A stretch of 64,000 nt of DNA from Hyphomicrobiales bacterium. GTDB lineage: Bacteria > Pseudomonadota > Alphaproteobacteria > Rhizobiales > Rhizobiaceae. Below, piece by piece: positions 8,151-16,399 of the stretch (position 1 is the first letter of the stretch; each line of letters opens with the position of its first letter). A model generated the notes under the pieces. It worked only from the letters and a program-made list of their open reading frames with translations, was not told the DNA's origin and searched no databases. The stretch covers positions 1 to 64,000 of the forward strand of contig UBKJ01000002.1 in NCBI GenBank assembly GCA_900465915.1. Reading direction: 5' to 3'. A program made the translations under genes and the position numbers.

Positions 8151-8580
8151 TCCCACCCTTCTTCTTATCCGGCAGCAGGCCGACCAGAAAGATCGCCGCC
8201 AGCGGCAGCGCCGCGGCGAGGATCGGCCGCTTGAGGATCGAGGGCACCGTCGCCACGGCGGCGGCGGCGACCAGCGCCGATTTGTCGGCCTCGCGCTGAC
8301 GGGCGCGTTTCTTCGCCTCGGCCGAGGCCTGGATCTTCATCACCGCGAGGATCAACAGCGCCAGGATCAGCGCCGCCGCGGCGAGGATCAGCGCCGCGAT
8401 CGGCCCGCCATAGCTTCTCGCCAGCCCCAGGAAGGCGGCGACGCAGAGAAACGTCACGGCGATGATGGCGAGAACGCCGATCGCCGCGCCGTAGATGGCG
8501 GTGCGCTTGGCGTTGGCGGCGGCGAAGCGCGCTTCCTCGCCCGCCACCGCGCCCAGGAGGGGTGCGATCTGCTTCAGCAT
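8146..8580 (-). CDS. Phage-holin-superfamily / YqjE-like membrane protein
   Basis: The 144-residue protein starts MLKQIAPLLGAVAGEEARFA. It has two adjacent transmembrane helices (about residues 29-50 and 57-80), a basic cytosolic stretch with AEAKKRARQREADK and a third hydrophobic segment near residue 115-135 before the tail LLPDKKKGGK. This is the architecture of the DUF1469/YqjE 'putative Actinobacteriophage holin III' family, which in enterobacteria sits beside yqjD. Here too it lies eight bases after a DUF883-like gene, and the two are surely one transcript. A stress-related envelope role is inferred from that context. Confidence 0.75.
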   Translation of the reverse strand: MLKQIAPLLGAVAGEEARFAAANAKRTAIYGAAIGVLAIIAVTFLCVAAFLGLARSYGGPIAALILAAAALILALLILAVMKIQASAEAKKRARQREADKSALVAAAAVATVPSILKRPILAAALPLAAIFLVGLLPDKKKGGK

Positions 8581-8588
8581 CGCGCGGC

Positions 8589-8933
8589 TCAGCGGCGCGA
8601 GAGCAGGGCGAGCACGTAGCCCGCGCCCAGCGCCATGGCCAGCGAGGCGATGGGCTTTTCGCGCACGGCGGCGGTCAATTGCGCCTCCAGGTCCTGCGCG
8701 CGGCTTTTCAGCTCGTCGACCGCGTCCTCGCCCTGGCGGCGCACGGTGCGGCGCGCGTCGCGCACGGTCTGCGCGCCCATGTCGGCCAGCGTCGAGGCCA
8801 GCGCGGCGATGTCTTCCTTCAACTGCTCGACCTGCGCCTGCAGGTCGCTCTGGGTGGCGTCCTCGGTCAGGTTTTCCAGCGTGTCTTCCAGCTTTTCTTC
8901 GAGCTTGCGGGGCTTTGCGGTGTCGCGCGCCAT
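8589..8933 (-). CDS. DUF883/YqjD-ElaB-like membrane-anchored protein
   Basis: The start at 8933 has AGGAGG immediately upstream. The 114 residues are mostly a long amphipathic helix with heptad character (LEEKLEDTLENL, DLQAQVEQLKEDIAALASTL, DELKSRAQDLEAQL), then VREKP and a C-terminal membrane anchor ASLAMALGAGYVLALLSRR. YqjD/ElaB proteins of this layout are tail-anchored and bind stationary-phase ribosomes in E. coli. Proteins of this kind are common members of EcfG regulons, and the nepR-ecfG locus lies just beyond the next gene, but I see no EcfG promoter to prove it. Confidence 0.8.
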   Translation of the reverse strand: MARDTAKPRKLEEKLEDTLENLTEDATQSDLQAQVEQLKEDIAALASTLADMGAQTVRDARRTVRRQGEDAVDELKSRAQDLEAQLTAAVREKPIASLAMALGAGYVLALLSRR

Positions 8934-9062
8934 GGGAGGCCTCCTGTTCACGGGATCGGTCTGTGGCATAACGTCCGGTGGCCGTTATGGTTGCACGGCC
9001 GGCCGCTTGCGGCAACCGCCGGGATCGGCCGGCCTCGGTCCATGGTAAACAGCGCCGCGCCT

Positions 9063-9221
9063 TCAGGCCAGCAGAAGATAGGCCGCCACGGCCAGCATGG
9101 CGACGACGAGGCCGATATAGGCGGGCGCGAGCGACCGCGCCGCGGCGGGCAGGGCGTCGATCTCGCCCGCCATGGCGGTGCGCGCGGCGTGTTCGATGGT
9201 CTGGATGTCCTTGATCATCAT
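9063..9221 (-). CDS. Small single-pass membrane protein
   Basis: A 52-residue frame starts MMIKDIQTIEHAARTAMAGE and ends with a clear transmembrane helix containing YIGLVVAMLAVAAYLLLA. It is preceded on the minus strand by GGGAGACGTGG, which gives a usable ribosome site. It lies 129 bases upstream of the DUF883-like gene in the same direction and may be the first gene of that stress operon. I recognise no family. Short frames in high-GC DNA are easily spurious, but the hydrophobic helix and the ribosome site support this one. Confidence 0.6.
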   Translation of the reverse strand: MMIKDIQTIEHAARTAMAGEIDALPAAARSLAPAYIGLVVAMLAVAAYLLLA

Positions 9222-9326
9222 GTCCACGTCTCCCAATCGATGCGCCCGTTGCGGCGGGCGCGGCCATCAGGTCTGATTTGCGGCCGCCGCGCAACCCCAA
9301 TTTCGCCCCCCGGCATGTTCTAACGA

Positions 9327-9349
9327 AACATGACTTGATTTGTCATGTT
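9327..9349. promoter_or_regulatory. Dyad operator upstream of exbB-exbD-tonB
   Basis: AACATGAC (9327-9334) and GTCATGTT (9342-9349) form a perfect 8-bp inverted repeat around TTGATTT, about 80 bases before the exbB start. TonB systems are commonly repressed under iron sufficiency by RirA, Irr or Fur. The centre TGATTT resembles one half of an iron-regulatory box but the arms do not. Function as an iron operator is therefore inferred. Confidence 0.5.
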
Positions 9350-9429
9350 AGTGCGGAGTAAAACGAAGTCCGCCGCCCCCAAGGGGCGGGCGGCCTCCCA
9401 GGAACGATTGCGAATTGCGAGACGGCGGA

Positions 9430-10242
<813 letters not shown>

Positions 10243-10246
10243 GGCC

Positions 10247-10681
10247 ATGGCCGGGAAAATCCGCGACAGCGAGGAGCTGGAGCTGAACCACGAGATCAAC
10301 GTGACGCCGTTCATCGACGTCATGCTGGTGCTTTTGATCATCTTCATGGTGGCGGCGCCGCTGGCCACCGTCGACGTGCGGGTGGACCTGCCGGCCTCGA
10401 CCGCCGCGCCGGCGCAGCGCCCGGACAAGCCGCTCTACGTCACCTTGAAGGACGACCTCACGCTCAGCCTCGGCGACGCGACCGTCGCCCGCGAGCAATT
10501 GGGCGCGGCGCTGGACGCCGCCACCAGCCAGAACCGCGAGACGCCGGTCTTCCTTCGCGCCGACAAGGTGGTGAATTACGGCGAGCTGATGCGGGTGATG
10601 AACCTGCTGCGCCAGGCGGGCTATCTCAAGGTGGCCCTTGTGGGGCTCGAGACGGTCGGCGCGGAGGCTCCCGCGCCATGA
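10247..10681 (+). CDS. exbD: ExbD, TonB-complex subunit
   Basis: The protein has 144 residues with one N-terminal transmembrane helix carrying the essential aspartate in INVTPFIDVMLVLLIIFMV (Asp24), then a periplasmic domain ending LRQAGYLKVALVGLET. ExbD couples proton flow through ExbB to TonB. The last four bases (ATGA) contain the tonB start, so the stoichiometric partners are translationally coupled. Confidence 0.95.
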   Translation: MAGKIRDSEELELNHEINVTPFIDVMLVLLIIFMVAAPLATVDVRVDLPASTAAPAQRPDKPLYVTLKDDLTLSLGDATVAREQLGAALDAATSQNRETPVFLRADKVVNYGELMRVMNLLRQAGYLKVALVGLETVGAEAPAP

Positions 10682-11652
10682 GGCCGCTTCCGCCCGATCA
10701 TCCGCCGGTCAAGACGGCGCGTCCCGACGGCGCGCCGCACACGCCGTGGCGCGACGCGGGCCGCTGGTTCGCGGCGGCAGCGCTGGTGCTGTGCGCCCAC
10801 GCCGCCGGGGCCTACGCCGTCCGCATGACGGAGGAGATCGTCCAGCCCGCCGGCGCCGAGCCGGCGGCGATGGTGGTGGAGCTGGTGGACGAGCCGCAGG
10901 CGCCCGTCGCCGAGCAGGTCGCCGAACAGGCGCAGCCCGAGACGACGCCCGAGCCGCAGAAGCAGGTCGAGCCGGAGACGCCGCCGGAGCCGGAGCCCGT
11001 CGTCGAACCCAAGCCCGAGCCCGTCCCCGATCCGGTCCCGGAGCCCACGCCCGAACCCGCGCCGGCCCCGAAGCCGGAAGAGATCGTGCCCGACCTGACC
11101 GAGGCCCCCAAGCCCGAGATCGCGCTGCCCAAGCCGGTGGAGGAGCCGAAGCCGGTCGAAAAGCCGGAGCCGAAGAAGCCCGAGCCGAAAAAGATCGAGA
11201 AGCCGAAGCCCAAGCCCGAAAAGCCGCGCAAGCGGGTGGAGAAGCCGAAGCCGCAGCGGGCCGAGAAGGCGCCGGAGACGCGGCAGGCGAGCGCGCCGCA
11301 GGTCGACGCCGCCGAGGGCGCCAAGGCGACCGCCAGCCGCAAGGGGCAGCTCTTCGCCTCGGTCGGCGTGTCCTCGGCGCGCTGGGAGGCGCGGCTGCAG
11401 GCGCATATGCAGCGCAACGCCCGCTTCCTGCAGCGCCGCTCGGGCGGCTCGGCGCGCGGGCTGGTGCAGATCACCTTCGTGATCGACCCGTCCGGCAACG
11501 TGCTGTCGGCGCGGCTGGCCGGCACGTCGGGCGACCCCGCGCTCGACCGTCTGGCGCTGGAAGTGGCGCGCCGCGCCTCGCCGGTCCCCGCGCCGCCCCC
11601 CGCCTTCGCCCGCGCGCGCATGCCCATCAACCTGCCGATCCGGTTCCAGTGA
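10678..11652 (+). CDS. tonB: TonB energy transducer
   Basis: The 324-residue protein has a cytosolic N-terminus, one membrane anchor (about residues 22-42, with FAAAALVLCAHAAGAYAV), a long Pro/Glu/Lys spacer of EP and KP repeats (about 70-205) and a C-terminal TonB box-binding domain from about 225. That domain has GLVQITFVIDPSGNVLSARL, ALDRLALEVARRASPVPAPP and INLPIRF. The membrane anchor carries a His, as required for coupling to ExbB/D. No TonB-dependent receptor is adjacent, so the system probably serves several receptors elsewhere. Confidence 0.95.
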   Translation: MRPLPPDHPPVKTARPDGAPHTPWRDAGRWFAAAALVLCAHAAGAYAVRMTEEIVQPAGAEPAAMVVELVDEPQAPVAEQVAEQAQPETTPEPQKQVEPETPPEPEPVVEPKPEPVPDPVPEPTPEPAPAPKPEEIVPDLTEAPKPEIALPKPVEEPKPVEKPEPKKPEPKKIEKPKPKPEKPRKRVEKPKPQRAEKAPETRQASAPQVDAAEGAKATASRKGQLFASVGVSSARWEARLQAHMQRNARFLQRRSGGSARGLVQITFVIDPSGNVLSARLAGTSGDPALDRLALEVARRASPVPAPPPAFARARMPINLPIRFQ

Positions 11653-12295
11653 GGGGTAGGCGGCCCGGTCCTCTCGGGCCGGGCTGATCGGGTGGAAAGC
11701 GAGCGTCTGGCGGCCCCGACGCTCGGTCGGCTCGTATCGAGTATGGAGCGGCGATCCTCGCCATTTCCACTGCCGCCGGCTTTTGTTCGATCATAAACGC
11801 CGAGCCGCGTCCGATGGCGACGGAGCATCCGGCGACCATCAACTCTCGGGCGGATCGGCGGTTCAGGGCGCCGGGTTTTGGCCTCGATCAGTTCAACGTC
11901 ACGTTCGGCGCGCTTCGCCGGCGTGCGCCATTATCGATCGATAAACACTGGACATGAAGCGACGGTCTCGCCGGCTTTACGCCGCCTCGGCTTTTATCCG
12001 GTTGGGCGCGTGACGATCCCGTATCGACTCAACTTACATTGAAAGCGGCGTGGCGGACCTCGTCGATCCGCTGTCTTTTTTGTCCGGCTGCCTATGCGAT
12101 CCGCTTATTCCGCTCCGATGGCTCGGCGCGTGAACGAGCGGGCGGGACAAGGCGAAGGCGGCGTTCCCGAACAGGCAGGCGCTCGGCTTGCCGAAGCGTC
12201 AAGGGCGATCCGGCGTCAGTTGAGGCCGATAACGGCGCGGTGGGTTTCGCCCGTTCCGCACCGTTCCCTTCTTTCGCCCGGTTCCGCGCCGATTC
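11653..12295. other. Gene-poor region after tonB
   Basis: These 640 bases carry no frame with credible codon usage or start site. A 7-bp hairpin CGGCCCG/CGGGCCG at 11661-11681 directly follows tonB but lacks a T tract. The rest is of mixed composition with scattered CGATC/GATCG strings (for example near 11932-11945) and looks like decayed or non-coding sequence. Confidence 0.4.
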
Positions 12296-13501
12296 TCACG
12301 CCGCGCGGCGGTCCCAGCTCGGGAACGGGTCGGGCAGGTCGCGCCAGAGGGCGGGGCGGAAGGCGTCGGCGTCGACCAGGCAGGCGTCGAGCTCGGCGCG
12401 GATCGCCGCCTCGTCCATCGGGTCGGCGCCGATGAAGACGATCTCCTGCCGCCGGTCGCCCCAGACCGGGTCGAGATAGGGCCGCATCATGGCGCGGAAA
12501 TCGGCGTCGTCAGGCCATTGCGCCTGCGGCACGGACGACCACCACAGGCCGCGCCGGCCCGTGCGCACCAGCGCGCCGGCCTGGCTGATCTCGCCGACAT
12601 GGTGCGGCCGCGTCGCCAGCCAGAAAAAGCCCTTCGCCCGCACCACGCCCGGCCACGAACTGTCGACGAAGCGCTGGAAGCGCATGGGGTCGAAGGGCCG
12701 CCGGGCGCGGTAGACGAAGGAGCGCACGCCGTATTCCTCGGTCTCGGGCACGTGGTCGGCGAAGCCGTTCAGCTCCTTGAACCAGAGCGGATGCGTCTCG
12801 GCCTTGTCGAAATCGAACAGGCCGGTTCCCAGCACCTGCTTGAGCGCGACGTCGCAGAAATCGGTCTCGATCAGCCGCGCGTCGGGATTGAGCGCCACGA
12901 CGATCTTGCGCGCCGCCTCGCGCGCCTCGGGCGTCGCCGCGCCGACCTTGTTGAGGACGACGACGTCGGCGAATTCGATCTGCTCGACCAGCAGGTCGAC
13001 CAGCCGGCGCTCGTCGCCGTCGCCGGCCGTCTCGCCGCGGTCGGCGAGGAAGTCGGCCGAGCCGTAATCGTTGAGCAGATTGGCCGCATCCACCACCGTC
13101 ACCATGGTGTCGAGCCGCGCCACGTCGGACAGGCTGCGGCCGTTCTCGTCGCGGAACTCGAAGGTGGCGGCCACCGGCAGCGGCTCGGCGATGCCGGTCG
13201 ATTCGATCAGCAGATAGTCGAAGCGGCCCTGCTCGGCCAGCGCGCGCACCTCGCGCAGAAGGTCGTCGCGCAGCGTGCAGCAGATGCAGCCATTGGTCAT
13301 CTCCACCAGCTGCTCCTGCGTGCGCGACAGGTTGGCGCCGCCGTCGCGCACCAGCGCGGCGTCGATGTTCACCTCGCTCATGTCGTTGACGATCAGCGCC
13401 ACGCGCAGGCCCTCGCGGTTCATGAGGATGTGGTTGAGCAGCGTCGTCTTGCCCGCGCCGAGAAAGCCCGACAGGACGGTTACGGGAAGTTTCCGGGTCA
13501 T
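12296..13501 (-). CDS. COG0523 (CobW/ZigA-type) metal-chaperone GTPase
   Basis: The protein has 401 residues. Walker A is GFLGAGKT (12-19), the metal-binding CICC motif is at 72-75 within [13 protein letters not shown], the guanine motif is LNKVG near residue 190, and the CobW C-terminal domain follows ([17 protein letters not shown] region onward). These enzymes hydrolyse GTP to deliver zinc or cobalt to client proteins. The promoter carries a perfect Zur-type palindrome, so zinc starvation is the likely inducer and the zinc branch (ZigA/YciC/ZagA) is favoured. It is divergent from bigR. Confidence 0.88.
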   Translation of the reverse strand: MTRKLPVTVLSGFLGAGKTTLLNHILMNREGLRVALIVNDMSEVNIDAALVRDGGANLSRTQEQLVEMTNGCICCTLRDDLLREVRALAEQGRFDYLLIESTGIAEPLPVAATFEFRDENGRSLSDVARLDTMVTVVDAANLLNDYGSADFLADRGETAGDGDERRLVDLLVEQIEFADVVVLNKVGAATPEAREAARKIVVALNPDARLIETDFCDVALKQVLGTGLFDFDKAETHPLWFKELNGFADHVPETEEYGVRSFVYRARRPFDPMRFQRFVDSSWPGVVRAKGFFWLATRPHHVGEISQAGALVRTGRRGLWWSSVPQAQWPDDADFRAMMRPYLDPVWGDRRQEIVFIGADPMDEAAIRAELDACLVDADAFRPALWRDLPDPFPSWDRRAA

Positions 13502-13571
13502 GCGATTGCTCCTTGCGGCGCCGGGCGCCGTCGGCTCGTGATGGGATATCGGGTTCCGTTCGGGTGATGGA

Positions 13572-13588
13572 ATGTAATAACATTACAT
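13572..13588. promoter_or_regulatory. Zur-box-like palindrome before the COG0523 gene
   Basis: ATGTAAT-AAC-ATTACAT is a perfect 7-bp dyad 70 bases upstream of the minus-strand GTPase start. Zur operators of Proteobacteria are AT-rich dyads with TGTTATAATATAACA-like cores, and COG0523 genes with CICC are classic Zur targets. The site is 100 bases from bigR, so it most likely serves the GTPase only. Confidence 0.6.
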
Positions 13589-13642
13589 AGGCGGTCGCTG
13601 TCAACCCCGGCGCGGGCGGAAGCGGGGGACGCTTGCAATTCA

Positions 13643-13675
13643 TCATTATATATTATATGCAATTATATATCATTA
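13643..13675. promoter_or_regulatory. AT-rich operator/promoter of bigR
   Basis: This 33-base block is almost pure A/T in a very GC-rich neighbourhood and contains ATTATATAT twice (13645-13653 and 13662-13670) separated by TATATGCA. BigR binds an AT-rich imperfect inverted repeat that overlaps its own -10 region. The position, 14 bases before the bigR start, fits autoregulation, but exact half-sites cannot be assigned by eye. Confidence 0.5.
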
Positions 13676-13688
13676 TGGAGCGCATCCG

Positions 13689-14033
13689 ATGAAACCCCCG
13701 AACCAAGGCGAGACGCGCCGGCCCGGCCTGTCGCCGGCGGACATGCAGGACCGCGCCGTCGCGGTGGCGGCGCTGCTGAGGACGCTGTCGCATCCGGCGC
13801 GGCTGATGCTGGCCTGCGCGCTGGCCGAGGGCGAATATTCGGTCGGCGCGCTGGAGGACCGGCTCGACATCCGCCAGCCGACGCTGTCGCAGCAGCTGGG
13901 CGTGCTGCGCGAGGCGGGCGTGGTCGAGACGCGGCGCGAGGCGCGGCAGATTTTCTACCGCCTGACCGGCGAGAAGGCGGCGCAGGTGATCGAGGCGCTC
14001 TACGCCATTTTCTGCGACGAGGAACGGACATGA
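13689..14033 (+). CDS. bigR: BigR/SqrR-type ArsR-family repressor sensing sulfide/persulfide
   Basis: The 114-residue ArsR-family protein has a winged helix (about 51-92) with IRQPTLSQQLGVLREAGVVE. The two redox cysteines of BigR are present: Cys43 in LMLACALAEGEYSVG and Cys109 in YAIFCDEERT. In Xylella and Agrobacterium BigR and Rhodobacter SqrR these form a disulfide or polysulfide bridge that releases DNA. Two YeeE/YedE half-transporters follow with ATGA overlaps. The Blh persulfide dioxygenase that usually accompanies bigR is not here. Confidence 0.85.
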   Translation: MKPPNQGETRRPGLSPADMQDRAVAVAALLRTLSHPARLMLACALAEGEYSVGALEDRLDIRQPTLSQQLGVLREAGVVETRREARQIFYRLTGEKAAQVIEALYAIFCDEERT

Positions 14034-14428
14034 CGGCGTCCCTGATCGGCGGCATGATTTTGGGCGCGGCGGCCATGCTGCTGCTGCTCGCCAACGGCCG
14101 CATCGCCGGCGTCAGCGGCATTTTCGGCCGGCTGCTTGGCGGCCATACGCTCGCCGCCAACGCCGCCTTCGTCATCGGGTTGACGGCCGGCCCGCTGCTT
14201 TACGCCGCGGCTTTCGGACAACTCCCCGCGCTGCACATCGCCGCCTCCGCCCCGGTGGCGGTCGTCGTCGGCCTCCTGGTCGGCTTCGGCTCGCGCATGG
14301 GATCGGGCTGCACGTCGGGGCACGGCATTCTCGGACTGGCGCGGTTTTCCCGGCGGTCCTTCGTCGCCGTGGCGGCGTTCATGGCGGTGGGGATGCTTGT
14401 GGCGACAATGGCGGGGTTCTGGCGATGA
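14030..14428 (+). CDS. YeeE/YedE sulfur-transport half protein (PmpA-like)
   Basis: The protein has 132 residues and four or so transmembrane segments. The diagnostic motif is FGSRMGSGCTSGHGILGLARFS with the conserved cysteine in the pore helix. YeeE/YedE proteins move thiosulfate or persulfide-type sulfur through cysteine relay. Rhizobial genomes often split the family into two half-length genes (pmpA, pmpB), as here. Its start overlaps the bigR stop and its stop overlaps the next start, so the three genes form one operon controlled by BigR. Confidence 0.85.
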   Translation: MTASLIGGMILGAAAMLLLLANGRIAGVSGIFGRLLGGHTLAANAAFVIGLTAGPLLYAAAFGQLPALHIAASAPVAVVVGLLVGFGSRMGSGCTSGHGILGLARFSRRSFVAVAAFMAVGMLVATMAGFWR

Positions 14429-14880
14429 AATCTTCCTTCGCGCAACTGGCCGTGGCGCTGCTTTCCGGGGCGCTGTTCGGTTTCGGCCTGTCTTTGTCCG
14501 GCATGATCGATCCGGCGCGGGTGCTGGGTTTTCTCGATCTCGCCAGCGGCCATTGGGACCCCAGCCTGATCTTCGTGCTGGGCGGGGCGCTTTTGGTGGC
14601 CGCGCCCGGCGTGGCGCTGCAAAGGCGGATGCGCAGGCCGGCGCTCGATACGCAGTTTCACCTGCCGCAGGCGACGGCGGTGGATCGGCGTCTTGTCGTG
14701 GGCTCCGCGTTGTTCGGAGCGGGCTGGGGGCTGGGCGGCTTCTGTCCGGGGCCGGCCGTGTCGGCGCTGTCCACCGGCGCGCCGATGGTTCTGCTTTTCG
14801 TCGCCGCCATGGCCGTCGGCATGATCCTGCACGACCGCGTTTTCGCGCCGCGTCAGACGTCCGGCGCGGCGAGGCCCTAG
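14425..14880 (+). CDS. YeeE/YedE sulfur-transport half protein (PmpB-like)
   Basis: The 151-residue membrane protein complements the preceding half. It shows LSGMIDPARVLGFLDLASGH WDPSL (split here for length) and the second pore motif FGAGWGLGGFCPGPAVSALS with the conserved Cys before PGP. The pair together reproduces the two pseudo-symmetric halves of full-length YeeE. It ends the bigR operon. The B12 riboswitch of the next operon begins 65 bases later. Confidence 0.85.
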   Translation: MKSSFAQLAVALLSGALFGFGLSLSGMIDPARVLGFLDLASGHWDPSLIFVLGGALLVAAPGVALQRRMRRPALDTQFHLPQATAVDRRLVVGSALFGAGWGLGGFCPGPAVSALSTGAPMVLLFVAAMAVGMILHDRVFAPRQTSGAARP

Positions 14881-14944
14881 GTCCTGCCGGAAATGAGCGC
14901 CGCCGAAATAAGCAGCGGGCTTGCTATTGGCCGCGGCGAATCCT

Positions 14945-15126
14945 ATGGTCGCCGCGATGGTTCCCGGTCCGCAAGGCTCGGGATGAAAAGGGAACGCGGT
15001 CAGGCGCAAGCGCCGACGCCGCGGCTGCCCCCGCAACTGTAGGCGGTTAGCGACGCCCGACATGCCACTGGCCGCAAGGCCGGGAAGGCCGGGCCGAGCG
15101 GCGATCCGCGAGCCAGGAGACCTGCC
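14945..15126 (+). promoter_or_regulatory. Cobalamin (AdoCbl) riboswitch
   Basis: The main landmarks are all present: AAAAGGGAACGCGGT near 14985-15000, the J6/3-P6 element GCTGCCCCCGCAACTGTA at 15024-15041, GCCACTGG followed by the CCGGGAAGGCCGGG arm at 15064-15094, and the B12 box GCGAGCCAGGAGACCTGCC at 15108-15126. It lies 100 bases upstream of DUF1636 and the importer genes. Binding of adenosylcobalamin should repress this operon. Confidence 0.93.
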
Positions 15127-15226
15127 ATCGACGAGAGTTGACCGGACGGGGTGTTCCGGGAGGACGCTTCGACGGCGGCGCCGCTCCGCCCTCCGGCTCC
15201 TTCCGCGCCCGCAATCGAGGTGACGG

Positions 15227-15601
15227 GTGGAAAAGGGCGATCCAAGGCACAGGCTGTCGGTCTGCACGCGCTGCCTTCTCGAACAGGGCCAGCCCGGCCT
15301 GCGGCTGCGGCAGGCGCTGCGCGTAGCGATGAGCCCCGAGCTTTCCCGCACCTTCCGCATCGACGGCGTCGCCTGCATGGCCGGCTGCGAGCGGCCGCTT
15401 ACGGTCGGCTTCTCCGCCGCCGGCAAGGCGAGCTACCTCTTCGGCGACATCGACGCCGAGCGCGACGCCGCGCATCTCCTCGCCTTCGCCGAGCTCTACG
15501 CCTCGCTCGCCGACGGCTGGTGCAACGAGGGCGCCCGGCCGGCCGGGCTCGCGGGCAAGACCATGGCCCGCATCCCCGGCTTCAAGGAGAAGAGCACATG
15601 A
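15227..15601 (+). CDS. DUF1636 family putative metal-binding protein
   Basis: The GTG at 15227 follows GAGGTG and gives 124 residues. Cysteines occur as CTRCLLEQGQ near the N-terminus and as ACMAGCERPL in the middle, the four-Cys pattern of DUF1636, which resembles thioredoxin-fold ferredoxins. DUF1636 genes are frequently found under B12 riboswitches beside cobalt/corrinoid importers, and a role in cobalt handling or cobalamin biosynthesis has been proposed on that basis. The stop overlaps the ATPase start. Confidence 0.82.
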   Translation: MEKGDPRHRLSVCTRCLLEQGQPGLRLRQALRVAMSPELSRTFRIDGVACMAGCERPLTVGFSAAGKASYLFGDIDAERDAAHLLAFAELYASLADGWCNEGARPAGLAGKTMARIPGFKEKST

Positions 15602-16383
15602 GCGCCGCCATCCTCGAATGCGCCGGGCTCTGCTATCGCGCCGGCGACGGGACGGGTCTGGTCGAGGACGTGGGGCTCAGCCTCGGCGCCGCCGACAGGC
15701 TTGCGATCGTCGGGCCGAACGGGGCCGGAAAGAGCACGCTGTTGCGGCTTCTGGCGGGGCTGCTGCGCCCGACCGCCGGCCATGTGACGCTGGAAGGGCG
15801 GCCGCTGGCGGCGCTTTCGCCGGTCGAGCGGGCGCGCAGCGTCGCCGTCGTCGGACAGGCGGACCAGCCCGACGCGCGGCTGACGGTGGTCGATTATGTC
15901 GGGCTCGGCCGCGTGCCGCATGCGGGCCTGCGCCGCAGGCGCGAGGAGGGCGACATCGTGCGCGCCGCGCTGGAGCGGACGGGCCTCGCGTCCCTGCGCG
16001 ACCGCAGCGTCGGCTCGCTTTCCGGCGGCGAGCGCCAGCGCGCCCAGCTCGCGCGGGCCATCGCGCAGGAGCCGAAGCTCCTCTTCCTCGACGAACCCAC
16101 CAACCATCTCGACCCGCGTGCGCGCGGCGAGCTGCTCGAACTCGTGGCCGGCCTCGGCGTCGCCGTGGTCGCCGTGCTGCACGACCTGTCGCTGGTCGCG
16201 CCCTTCGCCACCGGCGTCGCCGTGATGGCCGAAGGACGGCTCAAGGCCTTCGGCCCGCCGGAGCGGACGCTCACCCCTGCGCTGGTGCGCGACGTGTTCG
16301 AGATCGACGTATTGCGGCTCGCCCATCCGCTCGAGGACCGCGAGCTGACCGTGTTCGACATCCCCATCCGACTGTCCAGATGA
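15598..16383 (+). CDS. BtuD/FepC-type ABC transporter ATP-binding protein
   Basis: The 261-residue ATPase has Walker A GPNGAGKST (39-47), signature LSGGERQRAQLARA, Walker B LLFLDEPTNHLD and a switch His in VLHDLSL. The family couples to FecCD/BtuC-type permeases. Under the B12 riboswitch, the likely cargo is cobalamin, a precursor such as cobinamide, or a cobalt chelate. The start is the ATG in the ATGA overlap with DUF1636. Confidence 0.9.
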   Translation: MSAAILECAGLCYRAGDGTGLVEDVGLSLGAADRLAIVGPNGAGKSTLLRLLAGLLRPTAGHVTLEGRPLAALSPVERARSVAVVGQADQPDARLTVVDYVGLGRVPHAGLRRRREEGDIVRAALERTGLASLRDRSVGSLSGGERQRAQLARAIAQEPKLLFLDEPTNHLDPRARGELLELVAGLGVAVVAVLHDLSLVAPFATGVAVMAEGRLKAFGPPERTLTPALVRDVFEIDVLRLAHPLEDRELTVFDIPIRLSR

Positions 16384-16399
16384 CGCCAAAGGAGCTTCT

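Noticed and set aside
11700..12295. Several 60-150 codon frames in the gap after tonB
   Set aside because: No ribosome sites, Arg/Ser-rich composition and no recognisable motif; treated as non-coding.
14905..14945. Terminator of the bigR operon
   Set aside because: The possible stems here belong to the first helices of the cobalamin riboswitch and have no T run.
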